Made by a program: the position numbers and the translations under genes. Positions 53,193 through 61,616 of a stretch of DNA of 64,000 nt are shown in pieces. The stretch is taken from assembly GCF_001053095.1 (NCBI RefSeq), contig NZ_CGBP01000011.1:62001-126000 (forward strand). Direction: 5' to 3'. Position 1 is the first letter of the stretch. Every line of letters starts with the position of its first letter. The notes below the pieces were generated by a model that was not told where the DNA came from, did no database searches, and saw only the letters and a program-made list of their open reading frames with translations. The DNA is from Yersinia similis (GTDB lineage Bacteria; Pseudomonadota; Gammaproteobacteria; Enterobacterales; Enterobacteriaceae).

Positions 53193-53439
53193 TGAATTCA
53201 CGCCAACTATCCTCCTTCTCTACTGCCACGTCATACCTATAAGCATCATACAAAATGCTGAACGCTGCGCTATTCCTACGCTTCCTGACGTCACCAAGAG
53301 AGTAAATCAGGCTATACATCAGTGTATTTGCCGATCCTTCGTCAATATCAAAGCGCCGCATCACTTTCTCTTTGGTGATTTTCTTCAGACGTACACACTT
53401 GAGCCCATATTTCTCAAGTTCATCGCATAGAATAGTCAA
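53176..53439 (-). CDS. Small hypothetical protein or gene fragment
   Basis: The open frame of about 87 codons starts at a TTG and has no clear ribosome-binding site. Upstream the same frame is open for about 20 more codons (STIKWHNFEGYNYDIERSQL) to a TAG, with no ATG. The sequence MRRFDIDEGSANTLMYSLIY and DVRKRRNSAAFSILYDAYRY looks protein-like. It overlaps the 3' end of the broken recombinase, convergently. No family was recognised; it may be a 3' fragment. Confidence 0.35.
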   Translation of the reverse strand: MTILCDELEKYGLKCVRLKKITKEKVMRRFDIDEGSANTLMYSLIYSLGDVRKRRNSAAFSILYDAYRYDVAVEKEDSWREFIRPPP

Positions 53440-53657
53440 TTGACTTCTTTCGATATCATAGTTGTAGCCTTCAAAATTATGCCACTTGATAGTAGAAGGC
53501 TATCCCAATCAAACACCATTATTACTGACTACTACTCGCATTGGATATTTTAAAAGGGTAGCTTATATAACAACCCACCTTAAATATATCTGTATATACA
53601 TATCCTCCCATCACACTTCCGCAAAAAATAATATGCTCCATTAGTTTTATGGTAAAA

Positions 53658-55487
53658 TCACTCATCTCTATTAATAACCAAAATAATTATTGCAACAGAA
53701 AGTATTAAAAATCCTGAGATAAAAAATGAAAACATAGGGGCTATTGTTTTATTTAACATGGGAAATATTTTCTGAATAATAGGATGCACCACAAACTCAG
53801 CTAAAGTTGCTGCACCAACCAAACCAAAAACAAAAGTCAGCCAACGATCTCTCCGACTCCGAACAAAATCTGATTTATATCTTAGTTCATCAAGATGATA
53901 CCTTGCGACTTCCTTTGCCGAGGGAATTAAAGCTGTAGTACCAAATGATTCGATAATATATGAAAGCGAATCAGATACTTCCCCTGAACAACTACTGTGA
54001 TGAATTAATTTTTCTGAATTTGCAAGTGTTTCATATGCATGAAGTAGATGTTTATCAGACTGAGGATCGTGAGCCCAAGAACATGCTCTAGCTATGCTCA
54101 TGTTATAGTATTCTATTTGTTCAGCTCTTGCTTGGCTTTCAAATATTTTCGAGCGTGTATTAGGCTCGTCCCAAACATTGTCTAAAGAACCATTAGGCTT
54201 TAACCAAGTCCATAAAAGAATAGACCTATTTGCATGGAAACAATAATCCTCAAACATCCTTAGATCCTGAGGTAAAACAGGAACCTTTTCAGCTACATCA
54301 GTTCTAAGCAAGATTTTCATCATTGAATGTGAAAAAGTATGAAAGAGTTCTTTTTTACTTTTTGACTGAGTATCGAAGCGAAGTAAAGAAACCGATGGAC
54401 GTCCCTGCCATATAAATTCTTTAAAAGAGTCTCTTTTATATTTTCCATCTAACACCAGGATATTGCCTATAGCATTACAGTACATTGAGCGACAGAGATC
54501 TAAAGTAGCCTCCCATGAATCATTGTTTTCTGTCCCCGCAATTCGATGTAACGACCAATCACTGCCTCCCAGGCTAAAAATCTCCCCATCAGTTTGTAAA
54601 GCATCATCAAGTACTTTTTGACTATCTTTTTTCATTTTATTTATTAATTTATTTACCACCCTTCCCCTAAAATAATTCCCACCAAACGAAAACGTATCTT
54701 CAAATGCATGTATCAATTCAACTTCAGCATCTAGGGTTTGAATCTTAGCATCAACCCAGATAGATTTAAAATATCTTTGATAAATATTCACTACATTTGA
54801 TATGAAATCGCTTTCTTTCATTTTCTCCCACGTTTCATCAAATTGAAAACTAAGAATTGCAATTCCATTTTTATAAACTTTAACTGAAGGAAAAAGAGCA
54901 ACCTGTTCACTCTCATATTCTAAAACCAAAGGAGGTAAAGATGTTCTAATATAAATATCACTATTAAGTGAAACTCGACTCTCATGGAATGCAATCTCGT
55001 ATGAGTCTATCAACTCCGCGATAATACGCTCTGGAATTTTAGGGTTAAACTTAATCTCCCAACTTGAATCCCATTGCCGGCCCTCTGGTTTTAATAGATC
55101 AATCTGTATCTTTTTTGAATCATCCATATAAATACATTTAAAATCAGAGAAAAAGACAGAATTAGAAATACCTGTTTTCAAGAGATTTGCAGCAGTTTTT
55201 ACCAAATCAATATTAGCTGATTCGAACCCAATCACATAGTTATAAAACACATTAAACTGATTAATTCGTAACTGTCGTTGAGTTCTATCAAGTTTGAATA
55301 GATTCGATAACATAAGGTTCCATCCCGCAAGTCCTGAAGAATTTAATTTCATTAAAACTTGAATTTTCGTTAAAAGCAAATGATGCCTATAAATCCATAG
55401 AAATTTCTGTGTATGTAAAGCAATAAATGAAGAATTGAATGTCTGCGACAGCTCATGGTTCTCCACCGTATCCTTGCAAAATAACAT
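53658..55487 (-). CDS. Unknown 609-aa protein with C-terminal membrane hairpin
   Basis: No known family was recognised. The protein is mostly soluble, with mixed alpha/beta sequence up to about residue 520. A charged helical segment (YKSDFVRSRRDRW) is followed by two hydrophobic segments (about 543-565 and 580-604) and a short basic/acidic tail. The DNA is distinctly AT-rich compared with the next gene. It lies 15 bp after the polymerase-like gene on the same strand, in the cargo position between integrase and replication genes. That position often holds phage-defence genes, so an abortive-infection or membrane effector role is possible but not shown. The start codon is uncertain (no good ribosome-binding site). 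Confidence 0.7.
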   Translation of the reverse strand: MLFCKDTVENHELSQTFNSSFIALHTQKFLWIYRHHLLLTKIQVLMKLNSSGLAGWNLMLSNLFKLDRTQRQLRINQFNVFYNYVIGFESANIDLVKTAANLLKTGISNSVFFSDFKCIYMDDSKKIQIDLLKPEGRQWDSSWEIKFNPKIPERIIAELIDSYEIAFHESRVSLNSDIYIRTSLPPLVLEYESEQVALFPSVKVYKNGIAILSFQFDETWEKMKESDFISNVVNIYQRYFKSIWVDAKIQTLDAEVELIHAFEDTFSFGGNYFRGRVVNKLINKMKKDSQKVLDDALQTDGEIFSLGGSDWSLHRIAGTENNDSWEATLDLCRSMYCNAIGNILVLDGKYKRDSFKEFIWQGRPSVSLLRFDTQSKSKKELFHTFSHSMMKILLRTDVAEKVPVLPQDLRMFEDYCFHANRSILLWTWLKPNGSLDNVWDEPNTRSKIFESQARAEQIEYYNMSIARACSWAHDPQSDKHLLHAYETLANSEKLIHHSSCSGEVSDSLSYIIESFGTTALIPSAKEVARYHLDELRYKSDFVRSRRDRWLTFVFGLVGAATLAEFVVHPIIQKIFPMLNKTIAPMFSFFISGFLILSVAIIILVINRDE

Positions 55488-55502
55488 TACTGAGTCAGTT
55501 GA

Positions 55503-56873
55503 TTAATCCTTCAGCTCCAGCTTGAAACCCTGCCAATCCGGCAATAACAGTTCACGTAGTGCCACCACGCCATCATGATCCAGCATACAAACCACACCAG
55601 GGTTGAGCTTCACCACTTCACGGATATACGCTTGCTCTACACCACAGACCATGAACGCCAACAAGCTTTTATCTCTGGCATACTGTTCATAATGCTTTTT
55701 TTTCCGGTCGTACTTCTCCCCCTTCAAATCCAGAACCAGCCCCAGATCGTTCTCTATTCGGTGGTAGTTACGTGGTGAGCTACAGGTATCCCGATGGCGT
55801 TGATAAATTTTAGCAACTAGCTCCTCCAGGGCTGCCCGTAGTGGCCTGACGTACGCCTTCCACCAACGTAATATTTTCATGGCTGCTTTCTCAGTACCAA
55901 CCCATTTCAGAATCCGTTTCCCAAGTCCCCCCGCAACGCCAACGGTAACCCGACCAATACGGTAGGTGGTCGAGTGAACCATCTTCTTGCATTGCTTGCG
56001 CGTCAGTCCGGTTTTTTTCATCATCATTTCATAGATAGACGACTTCACCCGATAGTCAACGCGGTCTCGCTTGCACAACCGGTTAATGCAAGCGAGACTA
56101 CATGAGCGGATATCGTAGTTCAAAAGTCCATATCTAAACTTAGATTTCAACACATTAGGCAAGTTTTGGAATGCCCTATCGTAATATCGCCCACCGAAGG
56201 TTAGTCGATACGTGTGGTCATATGTAACCAGATCACCCTCAATCTTGGCGTTATATAGGTGGTTTAGGCTGCGGATACCTGCCCGGTAATAGTCATCAGG
56301 AACCATTTTTTTCAACTGCCGTAGAAACTTACGGTGCATTCTCCCTCGTGTAACCCCTTTCAACCAAGCCTGCTCCTTCCTCTTCAGCCCAGCCTGCCGC
56401 TTACCCAAATTCAACATATGTTTCGGCGCTTTCCCGTTGGCCCGGAGTATCTGCCTAAATGTAAAACTTTCCCCTGTTGCAGCGTCCACCAACCTCAAAG
56501 AGCCAACGTCACTTTTGGGGCGTACCGGATTGAATTGCCAAAGGCTGGGCTTCCGCTTATTCACATCCTGACTGGCGCGGCCCTCCTTAAAATGAAAATC
56601 AGAGGCGATATCTGGCAGGATGTCTATCAACCGTTTTACCTTCTGGCACTTACCCTGGTGGTTGATCTCACATTTACTCAACAGAGGATGGTACAGGCTA
56701 CGGATATCCCGTTGGGTGCAGACTACCCAACCTTTATCGTTAGGCTCGGCAAGCCATAAATCGACTAGGAACTGCTGCAAGACACATCGCTGGGTAATGG
56801 CTCTCTGACCATCGCCCACTACTACCTGGGTAATGGCGGTAATACGCTTGTACACCCATTCAGGAATCTTCAT
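55503..56873 (-). CDS. Putative replication protein with single-subunit (family A / T7-like) polymerase motifs
   Basis: The ATG at 56871-56873 has GGAGTGAG directly upstream and gives 456 aa (MKIPEWVYKR...). A longer open frame runs through a structured leader and is less likely. Residues 236-239 (QNLP) and 254 (NYDIRS) resemble the QNIP and motif A (D) of family A polymerases. R292, K296 and Y304 (TRKQCKKMVHSTTYRIG) reproduce the R-x3-K-x7-Y spacing of motif B in Pol I and T7 RNA polymerase. H433-D434 (MLDHDG) fits motif C. The N-terminal 230 residues are basic and unassigned. I infer a template-directed polymerase or primase-polymerase for this element; no exonuclease domain is evident. Confidence 0.65.
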   Translation of the reverse strand: MKIPEWVYKRITAITQVVVGDGQRAITQRCVLQQFLVDLWLAEPNDKGWVVCTQRDIRSLYHPLLSKCEINHQGKCQKVKRLIDILPDIASDFHFKEGRASQDVNKRKPSLWQFNPVRPKSDVGSLRLVDAATGESFTFRQILRANGKAPKHMLNLGKRQAGLKRKEQAWLKGVTRGRMHRKFLRQLKKMVPDDYYRAGIRSLNHLYNAKIEGDLVTYDHTYRLTFGGRYYDRAFQNLPNVLKSKFRYGLLNYDIRSCSLACINRLCKRDRVDYRVKSSIYEMMMKKTGLTRKQCKKMVHSTTYRIGRVTVGVAGGLGKRILKWVGTEKAAMKILRWWKAYVRPLRAALEELVAKIYQRHRDTCSSPRNYHRIENDLGLVLDLKGEKYDRKKKHYEQYARDKSLLAFMVCGVEQAYIREVVKLNPGVVCMLDHDGVVALRELLLPDWQGFKLELKD

Positions 56874-57190
56874 CTCACTCCCCACTGGTTTGCGGGGGAC
56901 GGTCGGCGGAACCTCACCGTGTGCTCTTATGGCGCACGGTGTCCACCGCCATCCCCCACCCCATGTTCTTCTCATAGACAACTTTGAGATTCGAAGCTTT
57001 GGGTTGGTGACTGGTTGGAGGGGCATGCCCCTAATTTGCTCACCTTCGGTCGCAAATTGTCCCCCATTAGGCTTACGCCTCCACTCACTCGCTTCGCTCG
57101 TTCGACACGTTCTCAATTCCCAACTGGTAGTTGGCCCAATGGCTATGGTGGCTCGCTGCTCGCTCCCCCCCATAGTGTGTAGTCAATAGC
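56874..57190 (-). other. Hairpin-rich leader or possible replication origin
   Basis: About 300 bases directly upstream of the polymerase-like gene are GC-rich and full of inverted repeats. Examples are CACCGTGTGC/GCGCACGGTG (about 56920-56942), AGGGGCATGCCCCT (about 57020-57033) and CCAACTGGTAGTTGG (57120-57134). Short runs such as CGAACGAGCGAAGCGAGTGA (minus strand) are also present. The remaining 57191-57476 holds no recognised gene. Confidence 0.5.
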
Positions 57191-57476
57191 AATAGCTGAT
57201 AATCAAAGATGCACTCATGGCGTTAACTCGTCGTTTTAAGGCTTCAACGTGGCTCTGGGGCGCATCTACAAGAACATTGATATAACAGTCAGTTACGTAT
57301 TTTCTGGTACAGTTAGCTTTTTAAATTGCATTAGTTACCTCCGAAATCAGCATCTGCTATGCACTTTTTCAATTACAAAAGTGCATGCGCCAAATGGAAA
57401 ACCAATAGGTTCACCGCACTTTCTCAACCAAGCATGATGCAATAAGCCGACCAAATCACCAGCTCAGTGCTGCACG

Positions 57477-58334
57477 TCATTTCACCTGACCGCCATAATT
57501 GAACGTGATTGTTGCAGACCCTAGCTTGTCTAATATCAGTAGGCTTCTTACTAATTCACTGCCCGTTAACGGTTCTGGTATGGCTTTGATCAGACGGTCA
57601 CTCTCATCATTGAGAGTACAAGTCACCTGATGCCACATAGGATCAAAAACACGCTTAAATTGCTTGATGGGATCTTTGAGCATGACCTTGCTCATCGGGC
57701 TATTGATCACAGAAGGGCTGATATACTGGCCCTCACCACGCTCCATGTGCTTTTTCAGACCTTGCAGGAGCGCCTGATCATTGGGAAGCAGAAGACACAA
57801 CACGGGAAGCCAGAACGCCTCATACTCTCCAGATGGAAACCTATGGTGCAATAAGCTGAAGGTGCCCATTACTGGCTCAGAACAGTTCAACCGATTTAGT
57901 GCCCTGCCGATACGCGGTTTAAACTTGTTGATTTGCTTACTGGCCTGTCGCATGTTGCTCCACGGGCGTAGCATGGGAGTCCTTTGGTTGAAAACCAGCA
58001 TAATGACGACATAGCCCGGTGGAGTTGCCATTAGGGTTCGCCATATTTCCCATTGCAAGAGGTCACGTTCACGCTTGCAGTGAGGACAGGCAACACTTTC
58101 ACAGGGAGTCTCATTGCGGCATCCTTTCAGTTTTTTTGCAAGCGCGAGTGATACTGGACGTAATTTCCCAAATTTTTGCAGTAAGGCAATACGCTGCTGG
58201 TTTTCTCTTTCTGCTGCCTGCTGTGACCCCAATTCAGGGGCTGTTTGGCTTAATATCTCCAGTCTTGAGGGTGCATGACGTATATAGTTTGGATCAAATG
58301 TAATAAATTGATGGCAATTGGTTAATTTGCTCAT
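57477..58334 (-). CDS. Cys4-motif protein 1, Rep-like paralogue
   Basis: The 285-aa protein is of unknown function. It carries C72-x5-C78-x4-C83-x2-C86 (CRNETPC...ACPHC) followed by basic residues, a layout like the zinc motif of rolling-circle Rep proteins. Next come a beta strand (YVVIMLVF), helices, and a strand pair GTFSLLHH / WLPVLCLLLP where Rep proteins carry HxH; the histidines are not in that pattern here. INSPMSKVM...VFDPMW is shared with the paralogue at 58586. It lies upstream of the polymerase-like gene on the same strand. Confidence 0.55.
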   Translation of the reverse strand: MSKLTNCHQFITFDPNYIRHAPSRLEILSQTAPELGSQQAAERENQQRIALLQKFGKLRPVSLALAKKLKGCRNETPCESVACPHCKRERDLLQWEIWRTLMATPPGYVVIMLVFNQRTPMLRPWSNMRQASKQINKFKPRIGRALNRLNCSEPVMGTFSLLHHRFPSGEYEAFWLPVLCLLLPNDQALLQGLKKHMERGEGQYISPSVINSPMSKVMLKDPIKQFKRVFDPMWHQVTCTLNDESDRLIKAIPEPLTGSELVRSLLILDKLGSATITFNYGGQVK

Positions 58335-58445
58335 GGCGCAATATTTATCTCATTGATAAAGTTTATAGATAGGAAACATTACCCCTCACTGCAACAAACA
58401 TGTTCCTCTATATAAAATGGGGAGGCTCCCTCCCCTTATTAAGCT

Positions 58446-58571
58446 TATACCCAAGTTACTTCAAGTTGCATGTAGGCGGCAACTGAGCGAAGCCCCAGGA
58501 GCTTGGTAAACCAAGTGACTGGGGCAACAGGGCGCAGCCAACACCCAAGCAACTTGAAGTATGAAATGTAT
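58446..58571. repeat. Full-length ERIC element between the two Cys4 genes
   Basis: The block has canonical ERIC ends (TATACCCAAGTTACTTCAAG and CAACTTGAAGTATGAAATGT) and the core CCCCAGGAGCTTGGTAAACC then AAGTGACTGGGG. At about 126 bp it is the most ERIC-consensus copy in the window, and it lies in the mobile region. Confidence 0.9.
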
Positions 58572-58585
58572 AGAAAGAAATCAGG

Positions 58586-59437
58586 TTATTTAGTATTCCC
58601 TTTGTAATAGTGTAACCTCACATAGTTAGAAATATAATTCCGTTGACGCACTAAATAATCAGCAAAATCCCCACCACTCAATTGGCGCGCCTCTCCCTTC
58701 ATGAGTATTTTTTCTGAGGTAACTGTGCAAGGACGCTCATACCATGAACGATCAAACACATAGGCCAGAATTTCCTCTGGGTTTTCAAATGAATACTTGC
58801 GTAAGGGAGTGTTCAGAATAGAATCACGAACATACATATTCCCCGATCGCATTAAATAACTTTCCATCCTTTTCATTACACTATCATTATCTTTAATCAA
58901 TAGTCGTATTTGTGGCACGCAGTAATCCCCTTCCGATGCCATTTCAAAGGAATGATGTTCCATTACGATCCTACCTGCAATAACACCATCAAAGTCCATA
59001 GATTTAAATAATGGGTCAATTCTATTTTGAATGTTATTAATAATATATGGAAAACTATCAATACCTTTTGTAATTTTACTTATATTTTTATTCATATCAA
59101 TACTTATTGCAATATAGTCTTTATCTCTCTCAAATAGCCCCATATATTTCCGCATGTCATTTAATTGCGCCACACCGCCACAAATTGGACATATTGCTAA
59201 ATAGCAAGGTTGATAATTGCTACATGATAGAAGCCTTGAGGCTAAAATATAATATATACAAGTATGTATAGGTGTCATTTTCTCCGCTAATGCACGTACT
59301 CTCCGTACCTTTTCGGCTTCCATTTCATCTTTCCCCATAAAACCAGGTACAAGAATCAAAGCTCTTTTGCTTAACTTATTTAATGATGATGGAATCTGCC
59401 TTTGCAAGCATGGATAATCATGAAAAAGTTTTTTCAT
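58586..59437 (-). CDS. Cys4-motif protein 2, Rep-like paralogue
   Basis: The 283-aa protein starts at the ATG at 59437 behind AAGGA. Its cysteines C72, C78, C83 and C86 (CSNYQPC...ICPIC) are at exactly the positions of the protein at 57477. A strand YIAISIDMN, a segment GRIVMEHHSFEM, a strand CVPQIRLLIK and LNTPLRKYS...VFDRSWY follow in the same order. The second half of the HxH position reads PQIR. It is more AT-rich than its paralogue. The pair probably arose by old duplication, or each from a different element. Function unknown. Confidence 0.55.
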   Translation of the reverse strand: MKKLFHDYPCLQRQIPSSLNKLSKRALILVPGFMGKDEMEAEKVRRVRALAEKMTPIHTCIYYILASRLLSCSNYQPCYLAICPICGGVAQLNDMRKYMGLFERDKDYIAISIDMNKNISKITKGIDSFPYIINNIQNRIDPLFKSMDFDGVIAGRIVMEHHSFEMASEGDYCVPQIRLLIKDNDSVMKRMESYLMRSGNMYVRDSILNTPLRKYSFENPEEILAYVFDRSWYERPCTVTSEKILMKGEARQLSGGDFADYLVRQRNYISNYVRLHYYKGNTK

Positions 59438-59695
59438 TTAAATTTCCTTCTTGATAAAATCCAATAAACATCAACTAGGTTCAGCAACTAAAAATACCTC
59501 ACCACAGTAGTGTAAATATTAGAATAAAATAGGATGCGACATCTTATTTTAACCATCCTTGGTCATGTTCAATCAATAAAGACACAAGTGATTTTTATTT
59601 ATAAAAATCCCTCCTTATTATGATTAAGCTATGTTCATCTGCAGCACTTGAGTAGGATTTTAAAAATGATTCTTTAGTGTTATAGTCTTTAGGTC

Positions 59696-59881
59696 TTAGC
59701 GAGTACGTGTACGTTCAGAGATCCATGTATCGATCTCGTGTTCATAGAACGCTATAGCGCGCTTCGATAGCAGTACTGGCACTGGAAATCGCTTGTCAGA
59801 TAGCAGTCTGTAGAGCGTCGAACGGCTAATTGCACAGCGTTTTATCACCTCCTGAATTTTTATCAGTTTTCTCTCTTCCAT
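59696..59881 (-). CDS. AlpA-family helix-turn-helix regulator
   Basis: The 61-aa protein has the MerR/AlpA-type HTH: KIQEVIKRCAISRSTLYRLL, then FPVPVLLSKRAIAFYEHEID, then TWISER. GGGAGG lies six bases before the ATG. AlpA proteins in P4-like elements activate the integrase or replication genes. It sits at the upstream end of the minus-strand cluster of Cys4 and polymerase-like genes, a natural place for their regulator. Confidence 0.9.
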   Translation of the reverse strand: MEERKLIKIQEVIKRCAISRSTLYRLLSDKRFPVPVLLSKRAIAFYEHEIDTWISERTRTR

Positions 59882-60185
59882 ATATCCTCCCTATCTGGCT
59901 AACCAGTTGAGCTACTCTACACCCTCGTTTTTTGCATGAATTAAGTGCTAGATTAGCGGAGAAGATAACTTGAGCATGAGCAACCGATTACGGATAAAAA
60001 CACAGAAAAACTAACTAGCATTTAACTCTAAAATATTTGTATGTAAGGAATAAAAAACTAGAAATAGCTGTAACTTTGGTCATGCAAAATTGGCAGCTCT
60101 ATTGCCCAGGGTTGCAGGAAATTCAAACAATCATGAAACAGAACATTAAACCACAAAGATAACAACATTAGGGATAAAAAACCAA
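59882..60185. other. Divergent spacer between alpA-type gene and the gene at 60186
   Basis: About 300 bp, AT-rich, with no recognised gene, repeat or operator. Promoters for both directions are expected here. Confidence 0.35.
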
Positions 60186-60680
60186 ATGAAGTCAATAAAC
60201 GCAAATTTGGGTCAAGATAATTTCGAAAAACTTATTTTTATAAGTAAATCAGCGCATCCTGAATATTTCAATAATCCAACCCTCAGTGGAAAGGTTGTAG
60301 ACAGCATTGTAAGTTATTGTATAGAAAAGGTTTATAACGATATCTATTCAAAGCTGAATATCAGCGACGCACCACTGCCTCTTATCCCACCTATAACAAA
60401 GAAAAGTCAGAAATTGTACAACTTATATCAAGTAGCAAATTCCTTACGAAAAGCAGGGAAAACCAACGCACATATTGTGCACCATATGAATAGTAACCAA
60501 GAACCAACGCCTGATGATGTGTTTGATAGAAAACCGCTGAAGGGGAGCAAACCGACTAGATGGAAGAAAGAGGATGTTGAATTTCTTCTGGATGTCAATG
60601 TATTGAATGAGTTTCTTGATGCTCTAAATCATCGTTCCCAACGAATTACTACCAGCACCTCAACCGCTGAGAAGCCATGA
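60186..60680 (+). CDS. Hypothetical 164-aa protein of the mobile region
   Basis: No family was recognised. The protein is mostly helical, with a hydrophilic middle (ITKKSQKLYNLYQVANSLRK, then AGKTNAHIVHHMNSN) that could be a DNA-binding HTH-like segment. A basic stretch PLKGSKPTRWKKEDVEFLL follows. The 3' end overlaps the 3' end of the recombinase on the other strand by 32 bp. It is one of the few plus-strand genes in this region. Confidence 0.5.
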   Translation: MKSINANLGQDNFEKLIFISKSAHPEYFNNPTLSGKVVDSIVSYCIEKVYNDIYSKLNISDAPLPLIPPITKKSQKLYNLYQVANSLRKAGKTNAHIVHHMNSNQEPTPDDVFDRKPLKGSKPTRWKKEDVEFLLDVNVLNEFLDALNHRSQRITTSTSTAEKP

Positions 60681-61572
60681 TTTTGGCCTCATCGCCACGG
60701 TGATCGTATCGGGCCGTGGTAGATATGTCGCTATGGCCAGCCAACTGACGCACTGTATTGATATCAACTCCCTGCTCCAGCAGTTGAGTTATGAACGTGC
60801 GGCGCAAGTCATGGGGTGTAAACTCAGTCACGTTGGCAGTGGTTCTCAGTTGTTCCAAGATCGCCGTCAATCCTGCTGTGGTTAATGCGCCAACTGCCGG
60901 TTGACCAGAACGACTCACTTTGGTGAATAGAGCATACCCCTCACCTTTTGCAGCTAGCCATGCGGTCAATGCGTTAGCCACAGCAGGAGCCACATGGATC
61001 TCCCTGTATTTTCGCCCCTTCCCTTGTCGGACAATCAATAGACCATTCGAATAGTCGCCCTCCTGAAGTTTGACCAATTCGCCAGCGCGTAATCCAGCCC
61101 CGCACAAAGTCAGCAGGATAGCTGTATCTCTACATCTACGAGCGGGTTCACCGTGGCTTTTGGCGGCTTTCAGCAGTAGCCGAACCTCATGCCTACTTAA
61201 CGCTCTTCCCTGCCGTATCGGATCGCCTTTAACGCGTTTGACAGCCTTGATACGTGCTAGTGTTTCCGCATCTAGCCGATGCAAGTTGAATGCAGTCTGT
61301 GCAAGTGATCGCAGTGCTGCCAACGCCATATTGACCGTTGCAACAGCGTAACCGTCATCCAGCAGGCAAGCGCGTATTTTAGCCACCTTGCCATAGTCCA
61401 GTTGCTCCCAGGGGTAAGACTGCGAGTTAGATCGTTTGTTGAGTATACGAGCACTATGGTTCAGCAAACTGGTGATACCGCCACGGCCTGATATCGCCAA
61501 GGTGTTGATATAAGCATCGAACACCGTGATCTTCGTGTTTCGTTGATTACCAGTCAGTTTAAGCTTGGACAT
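60649..61572 (-). CDS. XerC/D-like tyrosine recombinase
   Basis: The 307-aa recombinase has a SAM-like N-terminal domain (about 10-105) and a complete catalytic set: R162 (GAGLRAGEL), a lysine in QGKGRKYR (185/188), H254-x2-R257 (HDLRR), H280 (AGHSDIS) and Y289 (RYDHR). It lacks the DUF4102 arm domain of the integrase at 51184 and belongs to a different subfamily. It is the last gene of a minus-strand operon with the RadC-type gene 44 bp upstream. It may act in phase variation, dimer resolution or integration of a separate element. Confidence 0.9.
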   Translation of the reverse strand: MSKLKLTGNQRNTKITVFDAYINTLAISGRGGITSLLNHSARILNKRSNSQSYPWEQLDYGKVAKIRACLLDDGYAVATVNMALAALRSLAQTAFNLHRLDAETLARIKAVKRVKGDPIRQGRALSRHEVRLLLKAAKSHGEPARRCRDTAILLTLCGAGLRAGELVKLQEGDYSNGLLIVRQGKGRKYREIHVAPAVANALTAWLAAKGEGYALFTKVSRSGQPAVGALTTAGLTAILEQLRTTANVTEFTPHDLRRTFITQLLEQGVDINTVRQLAGHSDISTTARYDHRGDEAKIMASQRLRCW

Positions 61573-61616
61573 GGCTAACTCTTTATAACGTACATTAAAC
61601 CAAGTAACTGGGCCGC

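Noticed and set aside
53122-53430. Plus-strand open frame of 102 codons behind the broken recombinase
   Set aside because: It overlaps both the recombinase 3' end and the minus-strand fragment and shows no family features.
56874-57173. N-terminal extension of 100 residues on the polymerase-like protein
   Set aside because: The translated extension is low in hydrophobic core residues and follows hairpin DNA; an ATG with GGAGTGAG directly upstream lies at 56873.
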